Made by a program: the position numbers and the translations under genes. The notes under the pieces were generated by a model. It saw only the letters and a program-made list of their open reading frames with translations. It was not told the origin of the DNA and ran no database searches. Shown here one piece after another: positions 33,967 to 44,093 of a stretch of 64,000 nt of DNA (its first letter is position 1; the number at the start of each line of letters is the position of its first letter). The DNA comes from Sclerotinia nivalis. Taxonomy: Eukaryota > Ascomycota > Leotiomycetes > Helotiales > Sclerotiniaceae. Where the stretch lies: the NCBI GenBank assembly GCA_029531795.1, contig JAPEIS010000003.1:1364001-1428000 (forward strand). The letters are read 5' to 3'.

Positions 33967-35550
33967 ATGTCTCTACCACCATCAATTATTCATATCAAGA
34001 GGAAAGCCACAGATTTACCCCAGGACTTTCTTCGTGAGTCAAATAAGAACTTTTATCTCCTCAAACAATCAACAATCTAATCTTTATAGGTGTTGATGAT
34101 GCTGTTACAAAACGACAACGTAGGACAACTGATTTTGTTTACTCCAGACAACAAACCCCACAAATCGAAAGTACCCCTTCGACTCCTCAATCAGCTCCAC
34201 CAGGACGACGCATCAAATCATTACATAGTTCCACAAGCTCTCGTTCTTTAGCTATCAAAACACAAGAAAAGAGTGAAGGAAATGGAAATATTCAACCACT
34301 AAATGAAGTCAATAACGAGAATCAAGTCCCCAAAACTCAACCTACACCTGCCAGTATTACTACAAAACAGGATGCTGAAGTAAACCACTCTCCGGGTAGC
34401 GTTCGACCTTCAGGTAGTGGGCATCCATCGAGTAGTGGAAGTACGAAGAAACCAGTTCAGCAGCGACGATTTCATCTATCGAGAAGTGCAACACCAGCAG
34501 TTTCTTCAAGTCCAGGCGTACGAAAGCGTAATGCTACCGTTTTTATTGAACGTCGTGTGCGCCAAAAGACACAGGAAGAGAAATGGACATCTGTGGCCAA
34601 TGCTGCTATTGAATCAGAGAATGTTGCTACCGAGAAACAAGACCAAGAGGAAAAGCCACGAAAAAAGCCAGGCCGAGGTTCGAGAGTGCAAGTAGCATCT
34701 GCAAAAGACAAGAAAGATACCAAGGAAGTTACCGCACCTCAGTCAAAACCACCTTCGGCGTTGGTCAACCCTTGGGGACTTGATACAGATGATTTGGCTG
34801 CACAGATGCAAGCTTATACACTACAAGAAATTGGTCGTAGTATTGCAGAATCCAAGGCAGAAGAACCTACACCACCTTCACCAGTTCAATCTTCTTTCCG
34901 CAGACCAGCATCATCTAGATTCAAGCCCAAGAAACCGGCTTTGCGTTACAAGGAACGTCATCCCGAGGAAAATGCTATGGAAGTTGACCAGGATCAAATG
35001 TCTGGAGTTGAGACTGAAGAGGATATGGATACGGATACAGAGTATATCATTGAGACATATCATCGTGTTCCTGCTGAAGATATCGATAATGAAGATAACA
35101 AGATCAATTTCGGTATCCTCGTACTTGATGCACAATCAGACATTGATGAATTTTATCAAGAATGGGATACAGATGAGGAGGTAGAAGATGAAGCAGAAGA
35201 GGATGAGAATGGTTCGTATTACTTTTTGGATCTCCCTGATCTTTTACCCTTCTTAGACACGATATTAACCTATTCCAAAAGATGAAAATTACTATACAGC
35301 CGATTACCCGGATGCTGAAGTCGATTCGGATGACGAGTACAATAGAAATGCATATGCATATCGTACAGGCAATGCCTCGGATCTCGAAGAATTTGATGAG
35401 GATGACAGTGATGAAGATGAAATGGGGTTTAGTGATGATGAAACTGATAAGTTAAAATATCCATGGCAGAAAGTTGCGGCACATGAACGGAGAAATCAAA
35501 TGAATCGGTTTGCGAGTGGTGGGGAGGATGATGATGAGGATATGGAGTAA
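33967..35550 (+). CDS. Iwr1-like RNA polymerase II nuclear import factor
   Basis: Three exons (33967-34033, 34090-35211, 35282-35550) give 485 residues. The N-terminus IIHIKRKATDLPQDFL followed by KRQRR matches Iwr1 proteins, and KRK (11-13) plus KRQRR (30-34) would be a bipartite nuclear localisation signal. VQQRRFHLSR lies about one third in. The C-terminal part has the Iwr1 domain: acidic DEEVEDEAEEDEN, then YYTADYPDAEVDSDDEYN (about 400-417) and FDEDDSDEDEMGF. In yeast, Iwr1 binds assembled Pol II and carries it into the nucleus through importin alpha. Without the 70-bp second intron the frame ends before the Iwr1 domain. It is divergent from the glycogen-binding-domain gene. Confidence 0.85.
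34034..34089 (+). other. Iwr1 intron 1
   Basis: This 56-bp intron has donor GTGAGT and acceptor TTTATAG. It splits the Arg codon between QDFL and VDDAV. Confidence 0.8.
35212..35281 (+). other. Iwr1 intron 2
   Basis: This 70-bp intron has donor GTTCGT, a TATTAAC branch-like site and acceptor CCAAAAG. It joins EEDEN to DENYYTADY, restoring the Iwr1 domain. Confidence 0.75.
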
Positions 35551-35954
35551 AAGGAAGATGGGAGGCTGGTGGCAGGGAAAGGTAATGGCGGTTGTAGGTT
35601 TGGGGGAGATGTAACGGGAAACACGAAACGGAGACGATTCCATGCTGTGTGGTGGTGTTTATGCCATATGCTGAGTTCCGAGTCTATTCCTTACAGTGAA
35701 AGAACAATGATCAGAGGGGAGACTGCTGGTCACTAATCATACCAAAATGAAGGAAGTCAGAATACAACACAGCAGGACGCAAAACGAGACATCATCCTAT
35801 GAGGAAAATATACCTAGGATTGAGAGAATAGTAAGGGAGTATAGTGTCCATGCAAATGGTTTAATAGCTAGATTATGCGGGTAGTTTATAATATGAATGC
35901 AAAATGAATATTAATGAATGCACGAGACGGAAAATGAGAATGAGAGGAGTTTTT

Positions 35955-36100
35955 AAGGTTTCTGGAATATTTAAGTTATTTGATATGTTCAAGATATCTG
36001 AAATATTCAAACTAGTATGTAAAGGATTCAAACTATCGATAACATTTAAGCTATTTAAAAAATGCAACCAGTCTCGAATATTCAGACTATTCGAATCTCC
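35955..36100. repeat. Degenerate minisatellite, about 15-30 bp unit
   Basis: Variants of ATATTTAAGTTATTT and ATATTCAAACTA recur about eight times. In one frame they encode a repeated IFKLF pattern, which is a by-product of the repeat. Confidence 0.5.
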
Positions 36101-37041
36101 AAGGTTGGTTCCAGTATCCAAACTTCACTATTTGTTGCACATAATACTAATCTGGTATGCATAGGTCTTTTCCTGTCCTGGACAAAAGCCTGACACGAGA
36201 ATCGTGGTTTCGATCGAGAATTGCATGTGCATATGCATTCAATGGTGTTGAAGTTGTATTCTGCACGGTTCGGGAATTTCATGAAATATCACAAGCGAGC
36301 AGAATCTCAAATGTGGCGATGTGATCTATATATTAATGATTGATGATGATGATGATGGAGAGGACTGGAGATTGGTGATTGGTGTCTAAGGTGGATTAGC
36401 AATTCGTTTTGTGCTGCTCTGTTAGAAACCGCGCCAATATCTTATATTCAGATTGCGCATCCGCTGACGCAGACAAACTGGATGAATGTATGGGTTGGAA
36501 TATCATTTTCAGGTCCGGACGTGAGTCTCTGGCTTGACATGAATTGACGTGCGCCATGTGTTATGTGCCCACTTCAATACTTTAGTTGAGCAATTGACGA
36601 AGATGACCTGCATTGCCCACTTATACTGTGCCTGTCCAATCCTCTCTTCCTCGTTCTACTCGACCTTGTTGAGTGATAACAGGTTGCTCTATGCCGGTGG
36701 TTCCTACGCGATAGACTAGGACCCTAACAAGATCGAGGAAACCTTGGAAGCAGCAGTAAAGCTACAACACCCAGTTCTGCTCCGTGAACTTGTAGTATTA
36801 ATAGTAAGAAAATGGACTAATCTTGAGTTCTTCAACCCCTTTGAGCTGAGGATAGCGTCCGAATGCAATTACCTCCGCAGCCATACGACTTTGCATGCTG
36901 CGAGACAGAGCCAAGGAATTATTCCAGGAGACACTTGATGGACCTTTCACGGAAATTGAGAGATGGCTAGATACAGTCCGATCGAGCTTTCATGGCACTT
37001 GCCTCGCCCGCCGCTGTAGGTTTCAAAAATGATATCTATGA

Positions 37042-37497
37042 AAGTTTTCGCCAGTTGGAGCGCCAAAATCCGAGGTTCATCACTATTGGTACGGCTGGAA
37101 TCCACGATGGTTGAATTGGTACGATACAGCCTATCTAACTGCATTGAAGGATGTTTTGTGTCAACTGCTTAAGGTTGATCTGCGTTTGTCAGCACCTTCT
37201 ACCCTTTACCAAAAGTCCTTTTTATGCGCCGAGGTTCCGGATGGTCAACTTCCTTGGGATACGACCCAGATGGATTGGTGATTGTTCTAAACTGCAGTCC
37301 AGCAATGACAGGCTTTTGAATCAAACGTCAAAATGGTTGAATATACTTCAACCATTGAATTTATGTCAAATGATCAAACCATCTTCAAACATGTACAGCT
37401 CGAGCACCAAAATTATGTCTCTGGTCTGCTAGTCCACACTATTGATCACTTTAAATCATCGAGACCAATCTGTAATCGAACGCATACCAAGTTTTGA
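37042..37497 (+). pseudogene. Possible decayed protein-coding stretch
   Basis: One frame is open from 37042 to 37278, broken by three stops within 37279-37308, and open again to 37497. Its composition looks protein-like (VHHYWYGWNPRWLNWYD, then LSAPSTLYQKSF; later KMVEYTSTIEFMSND). No splice pair I could see removes the stops in frame. I recognise no family. It may be a gene relic or chance. Confidence 0.25.
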
Positions 37498-38056
37498 AAT
37501 GCTATGGAATATATTTGATGCCAGGAGTACCTTGTGTAGAGGTAATGCACCACACGGCGAGCTGTTGATCTTCTGGAATGATCCCAGCCCTTATTGATGA
37601 TAACGGTGAAGATTCTAATAAGCATAATATGAACGACGATAAGAACAGAGCATTTCCAAGTTGCATGTAGAATTCGAAGGACAAGGTATTTAGTAGGAGT
37701 TGCTCAACAAAACAACCGAGCATTCAAACTCGACGATATTTTCAAACATACATTCATGGAAGTTTCACCAAAACGGTTTTAAGGTTCTCAATGTCTGGTC
37801 AACATGCCACTTGGATGAAGATAATATGGGAAGGTCTGGACTGTGCGTGGCTAGAGGTTGAGATCGACGTAAGTCGTAACTGGATAGGGAAGGAAACCCG
37901 GTGGAGAGGTTTAAAGTAGTGGTATGGTATTAAGGATGAGATGAACAATTGGGTATGGAGATTTGAGAGAAGAGATGGAGTACTCGCTGGCATTTGATTT
38001 ACTTCAATATTAGATCGTATGAATTAAGTTGCCCGTTATCTTGTGTTTGCCAAACT

Positions 38057-38139
38057 TTGTGGTGAGAATTCTGTGGTAAGAATTTTATGGTGAGAACTTT
38101 GTGGTAAGAAGTCTGTGGTGAGAACTGTGTAATAAGAAG
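38057..38139. repeat. About 15-bp minisatellite, 5-6 units
   Basis: Units resemble TTTGTGGTGAGAACT and TCTGTGGTAAGAATT, alternating GGTGAG and GGTAAG. Confidence 0.75.
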
Positions 38140-39143
38140 ATTACACAAAACCTTCCACATTAAACTCATTCCAATTCCCTTGACTAAAATTATGAAATAC
38201 GGCCCAACATATATGAAAGTCTAAGCTACTATACCGCCTCTCAATGATTCTCCAAAACCTTTACCCCTTCGCCTCGCCCCCTTCGTCTCGGCTGCTCGTT
38301 ACATCTGACCCAATCTATATCCTCATCTCCTATCTTCAGATATCGTCATGACATAGTGGTATACTAGATACATGGTATTGATTGGTAACATCGCATCAAG
38401 GTGATAGATACAGATACTAGTTCGATTATTGGGCTTCAGGTAAATGGGAGGATGTTTTGAATGATGGTGAGGTGGTCACTTATTTCTCAGAGATTTGTTA
38501 TGTTTTGAGGGTTGGTATGTTTTTGAAATGGGAAGAATGGCAACAGTGAATAGAGCAAATAGAAAATAAAACAAATATGTCCACCAGAAGAAAATGAATA
38601 AAGGTATAAATATAATTCAAGGTTTCATATTTATATTTTTGAAAGTCTGAAAGTTGGATATTCATTCACTAATTTACACGTAAATCCATCTATCTCTACT
38701 CTAGATGAATCTGTGTATGAAAATTTAAAAGGGAAAATTGGTAGGGCTCCTGTTGCCCTTGAAATTCTGATCATTTGAGGATATTATATTGGCAATAAAC
38801 AGTGGCATTTGTCATATCCCTCAACTCAGTGGTGAAAATTTTATTCGGCCTGAGTTGGAATCAAAATTGAGCATTCACATCTATACTGTAATGCATCGAG
38901 AGAATAGAAGAGCTGCAGAAACAAATACTTAGGTTGAAGATAGACAGCTTGACTTCAAGAATAAACTGGTATGTGAAAAATCAAATATCGAGCCTGCAAA
39001 CTATGCTGATCGCTCCCACAATTGATATCATCCCCGGACACCTTTTTTTGACTATCAAACCCCTCCGAATACATAAAGTCATGGTTTTCGTATGATTTTT
39101 TTTCATAAATGAACGTCTCCAATATTCCATCTGTTACCCCCTA

Positions 39144-40238
39144 CTATCTCTTCTTATTCCATGCATCCACAAATGCAATCTTATCCTTCACAGTCAATCC
39201 TACACGTTTAACTCGTCCTAATCGTGCCAAGGCTTCTCCAACTTTGTCCAAAACACGCTGCTCTTCTGATGTTGTTTCCGCGGACTGATCGTTTTGAGAT
39301 GTTAAACTATCAGTGCTGCTGGTGTAGGCAGTGTCGTCGTTAACATTATCGAGTAGATTCTTTAGGTATTTAGCATCCTTCTTTTCCGAAACTCCATCGA
39401 GCTTGGAGGTGTTGTATACAACCTCAGCAATTCGGACTTTTATGCAGTGAGTAGGTTTTGAGAGAAGATTCCAGAAAAATGACCAGTACTTCCCCGGAAT
39501 GGGTGTGGTAATATCTGATGGCGAGTATCGCAGACTCATTGGAAAGATTTTGATTCCTGATGGAGCTGTCAAAAGACTTGGGCTCACGGGTAATATACCT
39601 TTTCCATTTGTGGTTGTGCATTCCGGGAAAACTACTATGGCCCTTCCGGGATGGCGAATGAGTAGAGCGGTTAAATCCGTCATTTTCGCGCCTTTCGGTG
39701 GATATTCTTTGGGACTTTGGAGTGCGCGGAATATTGCGCCGAGAAGGGAAATTTGATGAACTTGACGGGTATGCGGGTAGGATACTGTGAATATAGGATC
39801 GAAGATGGCAGCCAAATATAAAGAATCGAGAGGTGATGTAAAAGAAGATGCGATAATATCCGAAGGCTCAGGTACCCTTCCTTCATGTTTCTTTGCTAGT
39901 GAACCTTTCTTTACTCCATCAATCTGCAAGTCTATCCACCAGACTCCCGGTATCCCAAGTATCATCCATAATATTGCTTTCTTGAGTAGTGGCCCCAATG
40001 GAAACCATTGTAGGAAGAGAAAATACGTCGTGGATACTGTGAGGAAGAATGGTAATTTGAAGAGGAAGAGGAAAAGGTGGACAGGTGCATATATGCCGGC
40101 ACTTGGAGTCTGGACGGGGAAGAACGGAGCGATTCCAGATCCTGGTGATTGATGCATTAGTTGGGACCCTCTATATTAGTAGATGTTATGTGGCATGTAG
40201 TACGTACCTCTGTCGCGAAACTGCGAATATTTTTCCAT
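39144..40238 (-). CDS. Lysophosphatidic acid acyltransferase-like protein (Loa1/Vps66 type)
   Basis: Exon 40238-40208 and exon 40141-39144 join across a 66-bp intron and give 342 residues. The short first exon MEKYSQFRDRG reads into SGIAPFFPV, a typical start for this fungal family, and is preferred to the ATG at 40157, which lies in the intron-retained frame. One or two membrane segments (about 33-58 and 66-80) precede the acyltransferase region. The family's first motif appears as SSFTSPLD (109-116), where PlsC enzymes usually have NHxxxxD, so the catalytic His is not obvious. FPECTTTNGKG (182-192) matches the FPEGTxS substrate block with Cys for Gly. Yeast Loa1 acylates lysophosphatidic acid at ER and lipid droplets. 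It shares an upstream region with the kinesin gene. Confidence 0.75.
40142..40207 (-). other. Intron of the acyltransferase-like gene
   Basis: This 66-bp intron has donor GTACGT and acceptor TCACCAG, phase 1, splitting the Gly codon of RDRG. Confidence 0.8.
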
Positions 40239-40964
40239 TGTGAATGATTTTTATATGTGCTGAAATGTTTGATAAAGGATTTATGCGGGATACTATAATA
40301 TCATGACCGAATTGATAAATCAGCGACACAACTATAATAGATCATATATTCCAAGTAGGTATACTAAGAAAGTTGTAGTTGTAAGCTGAATCGTATGTTT
40401 TTTTATATATTTTTTGGGAAATAATTATATGTAATAAAAATACTTTGGCGGGCAGAAAGTAGAGTTACAAGAGTATTACCCTAGGTAACTTTTGACACGT
40501 GAAAATGGTAGTCCAGACATGCATAATTTTGATGGGTTACATTTTAGTGTTCATAAAATGTGCATTAACAAGTGTAAGTGCATAAAATAGTCATCAAACC
40601 TTTTCTTAATATCGGATCTCTTAGTCATCAATCTTCTCCCCAGCAACCAAAGCTTAATTGAATAATTGAATGAATAAACAGAACAAGCTTTGAAAATACA
40701 TCACGAAAACGACCAAATATTACATTTACCAGTCAACAACAACGACAATTCGCTCTTCGACGCGCTACTAACCATTCGCCTCTTTTTATATTTGCATGTC
40801 CCATTCATTTTAATATTGTGTAGCATTTGCTACTTCTTATAAAGGAATACCAAGAAGAAAACCAGGTATGATTTTCATGTCAATAAACAAATCCTTGGGA
40901 TGAACACTGATCAGGAACTTCCCGCATTAAATAGTATCAGCGCACATCGCAAGCCAAACCTACA
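40239..40964. promoter_or_regulatory. Shared divergent promoter region, acyltransferase and kinesin-14
   Basis: These 726 bases separate the start codons of two genes read outward. A TATAAA at 40838-40843 lies about 120 bases before the kinesin start and could be its TATA element. AT-rich runs occupy 40390-40450. No other element is convincing. Confidence 0.4.
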
Positions 40965-43900
40965 ATGAGTGCCATCCCTTCTCTAGGAAAGCCTCTAGCA
41001 GAAATCACAGACTCTCATGGCAATGTACGATCACGACTCCCCTCGAAGATGCCGCAACCTACAACCTTGAAGCGTCAAAGTGATAAGTCAAACAATGAAC
41101 CGGCACCTAAACGCAAGACTCTTGCTGAAAGAGCTGGAGAATCTGTGACTACAATGACTCGAACACCGTCTGTACGGAAGCCATCAGTGAAGGGTACTTC
41201 TATAGTAGACGTGAGTCTGGCTTCGTCTTAATCGGAAACATTCATTGACACCTAGCAGATCAAGAACAGTTTCTCTCAACCACGAAATACGTCCCATGCT
41301 TCTTCAATGTCATCCCGAACACCTTCAGTATCTTCGCGTCACACATCAAGTAGCAGTTTCTCACAAAGTGTTGGACCTGGACGACCAACGTCAGCTTATG
41401 GCTCACGCCCACCATCATACAGTCAATCTACAACATCAAGACCGAATACATCTCAATCCAAGGGTCGACCCAATGCCCCGAAGGACTCAACATCTTCAGA
41501 TGATGACGGTATGCCACCCCCAGGAGGAAGACGAAAGCCTATGCTCCCAGTACCTGTTACATCTTCCAATCAATTAAATGGGGACTCCGGTTTGGAAGTC
41601 ATGAAAGTCCGAGGTCATCATTCAATCAACTCAATGAGATCTCTACGCTCCGAGGAAAACCTACGAGATCTATCCGTTAGTACGGCGTTGAGTAGGCTCC
41701 AGATCAATGACGAGCAGACTAATCCATCCGCGGGATATAACCTGAATTCATCTCCAAGGAAGCCTCCCCGCCTTCGACACAAATTTTCCCAAAGCGTAGG
41801 AGCTCGGAGTATGAGAGTAGACAATGAAGAAGCCGCACTTGTTCTATATCAGGCACCGGATTATAGCTCAGTAGCTCCGAAGACGCCCTCTCACATTCCT
41901 GTCCTTGCTAAGTCGGAATTTCTCACTTCTACACCTGTTACTCCTTGCAAAAATTCCAAATTTTCCCCTACTAAAACTCCATATTTAACAAAAGATTCTA
42001 ATGTTCCTGCTTTGGTAGCGTTTGATGTACGTGGTCGCCTCGAATCAATGGAAGCAATGTATGCCAGGCTCGCGTCAACAGTCGATGGCACAGGCAAGGA
42101 TCACGATGCACTTAGAAATGCAGTCAGTGAATACAAAGCTAAACGCAAGTAGCATTTCGAAATCTTTTGGATTTAATACTGGCTAATCTGTTTCCATATA
42201 ACAGTCGACGAACTTGAAGGGCTCCGAACACATCTTTCGTCTTCCAACCAGACCCTCCAAGCTAACCTAGATGATACAACCCAGAGGCTAAACATGATAC
42301 AGCAGAGATTACTCGAGACGACGAACACTTTGGATGACAACATTCGAGCGCACCGCCTTGAGATGGACGACGTGAATCGAAACCATCGCAACGAGACTGA
42401 TAAAATGAGACGTGACAACATAGATGAGATTGACCGACTTATTCGTACTCACAGAAATGATATGCTTGAGCATGAACGAAAGGCCGCTCTCGAACTTGAC
42501 GACCGAGTCCGAATTCTTGAGCGCCAAAACGATGCAAAATTGGAGGAGGAGAGAAATCGAAGATTACGCGAGGTTCAGGAGCTCGAAAGCCAAGTTTCTA
42601 CTGGACACCAAGGCCTAAACCTTGCGTTGCAGATGAAAGAACAAGAGCTCCAGACTCTAAAAATGGAGCTTGAAGTATTGAAGACAAATCTTGATCGAGA
42701 AAAAGAGTTGAAGGAAAATGCTCTAAACACTATCAAGGAGGTGCAGCAAACCATGCAAAAGACTGGTGTGGAAACATCGGCAACGATTGGTACACTTGAA
42801 AGCACGGTTGCCAGTCTCCGCGCAAGGATTCACTTTTTGGAGTCCGGAAGCAAAGCACAGTCCGATAGTTTTGTTGAGATGGAGGGTAGACTTCAGGAAG
42901 CTCTCAATTCGGCAGAGGAGTCCAAAAAGAAATTGATCAAGGAAGAGACCCTTCGTCGCATTCTCTTCAATCAAGTCCAAGAATTGAAAGGAAACATTCG
43001 AGTCATGTGCAGAGTACGACCAACGTTTAAGGAGGGTGCGGAGGGTGAATGCGCAAAACTCTCATTTCCAGACACTGATAAGGAGTCAAAGGAGCTAACA
43101 ATTATCGGCAAAGAGAAGAGGAGCAATTTTGGAAAGGTCTCAACAGAAACTCACGCATTCTCCTTCGACAGAGTGTTTGGACCAACAAGTCAAAACCAAG
43201 AGGTTTTCGAGGAGATTTCTCAATTAGTCCAAAGTGCCTTGGATGGATACAACGTTTGCATATTTGCCTATGGTCAGACGGGCGCTGGAAAAACACATAC
43301 AATGTCATCTGCTGATGGTATGATTCCTCGGGCCACTCATCAGATCTATGAGACCGCTGAAAGTCTCAAGGAGAAAGGATGGACTTATACGATGGAAGGT
43401 AGCTTTGTTGAAGTCTACAACGAAGAAATCCATGATTTACTTGGAAGCTCTAAAGACCTTGACAAGAAGAAACACGAAGTTCGACATGATGATAAGAAGA
43501 AGCAAACCACCGTTACTGGATTGGAGACAGTGCTTTTGGATTCACCAAATGCTGTGGAATCAATTCTTAAGCAAGCAGACAAAAATCGTAGCGTTGCTGC
43601 CACTAAATCTAACGAGAGATCATCGAGATCACACTCTGTCTTTATCTTGAAGCTTGTTGGACGAAATAGCTCTACAAACGAGACCTCCGAAGGCACTCTC
43701 AACTTGGTAGATTTGGCTGGTTCCGAAAGACTCAAGGTATCTGGTGCTGAAGGAGATCGAATGAAGGAGACTCAGAATATCAATAAGAGTTTGAGTTGTC
43801 TAGGTGATGTTATTGGGGCGTTGGGATCAGGAAAGGAGGGAGCCCATATCCCCTACCGGAATTCGAAGTTGACCTATCTCCTACAATACTCTCTTGGAGG

Positions 43901-44093
43901 CAATTCAAAGACACTCATGTTCGTCATGGCCAGTCCATTGGAAGCTCACTTGGGCGAGACTTTGACGAGTTTAAAATTCGCGACAAAGGTAAGCTTCTAT
44001 ATATCTCATAGAATCTTCAAAAACTAACAATGATACCAGGTTCATAACACACATATCGGCACAGCTAAGAAGTCAACTAAAGTCCGAGATTAA
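40965..44093 (+). CDS. Kinesin-14 (C-terminal motor, KlpA/Kar3 type)
   Basis: Four exons (40965-41210, 41259-42144, 42205-43988, 44040-44093) give 989 residues. The N-terminal 370 residues are basic and Ser/Pro-rich, including KRKTLAERAG, and probably bind microtubules. A coiled coil spans about 385-637 (heptad-rich, with LKTNLDREKELKENALNTIKE). The neck-motor junction ELKGNIRVMCRVRP (about 637-650) is the kinesin-14 signature. The motor carries the P-loop GQTGAGKT (734-741), switch I NERSSRSH (847-854) and switch II DLAGSE (880-885), ending FATKVHNTHIGTAKK. Such motors move to microtubule minus ends and work in the spindle. Intron 2 starts with GC. Confidence 0.9.
41211..41258 (+). other. 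Kinesin intron 1
   Basis: This 48-bp phase-0 intron has donor GTGAGT and acceptor CTAGCAG, joining TSIVD to IKNSFSQ. Confidence 0.8.
42145..42204 (+). other. Kinesin intron 2, GC-AG type
   Basis: The donor is GCAAGT, the strong form usual for GC introns, with GGCTAATCTG as branch site and ATAACAG as acceptor. Only this choice keeps frame (AKL then DELEGLRT). The GT four bases on gives a frameshift and a stop within a few codons, and reading through gives a stop at once. Confidence 0.8.
43989..44039 (+). other. Kinesin intron 3
   Basis: This 51-bp phase-0 intron has donor GTAAGC and acceptor ATACCAG. It leads to the last exon VHNTHIGTAKKSTKVRD, the conserved kinesin-14 end. Confidence 0.85.

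Larger units (their letters stand above)
35551..39143. other. Intergenic, 3.6 kb
   Basis: Contents are a degenerate minisatellite (35955-36100), (GAT)n at about 36340, a possible decayed coding stretch (37042-37497) and a 15-bp minisatellite (38057-38139). The rest has short frames without recognisable features. Confidence 0.5.

Noticed and set aside
39144..40157. Acyltransferase start at the ATG at 40157
   Set aside because: The first codons come from retained intron sequence; splicing from 40238 gives a conserved-looking N-terminus.
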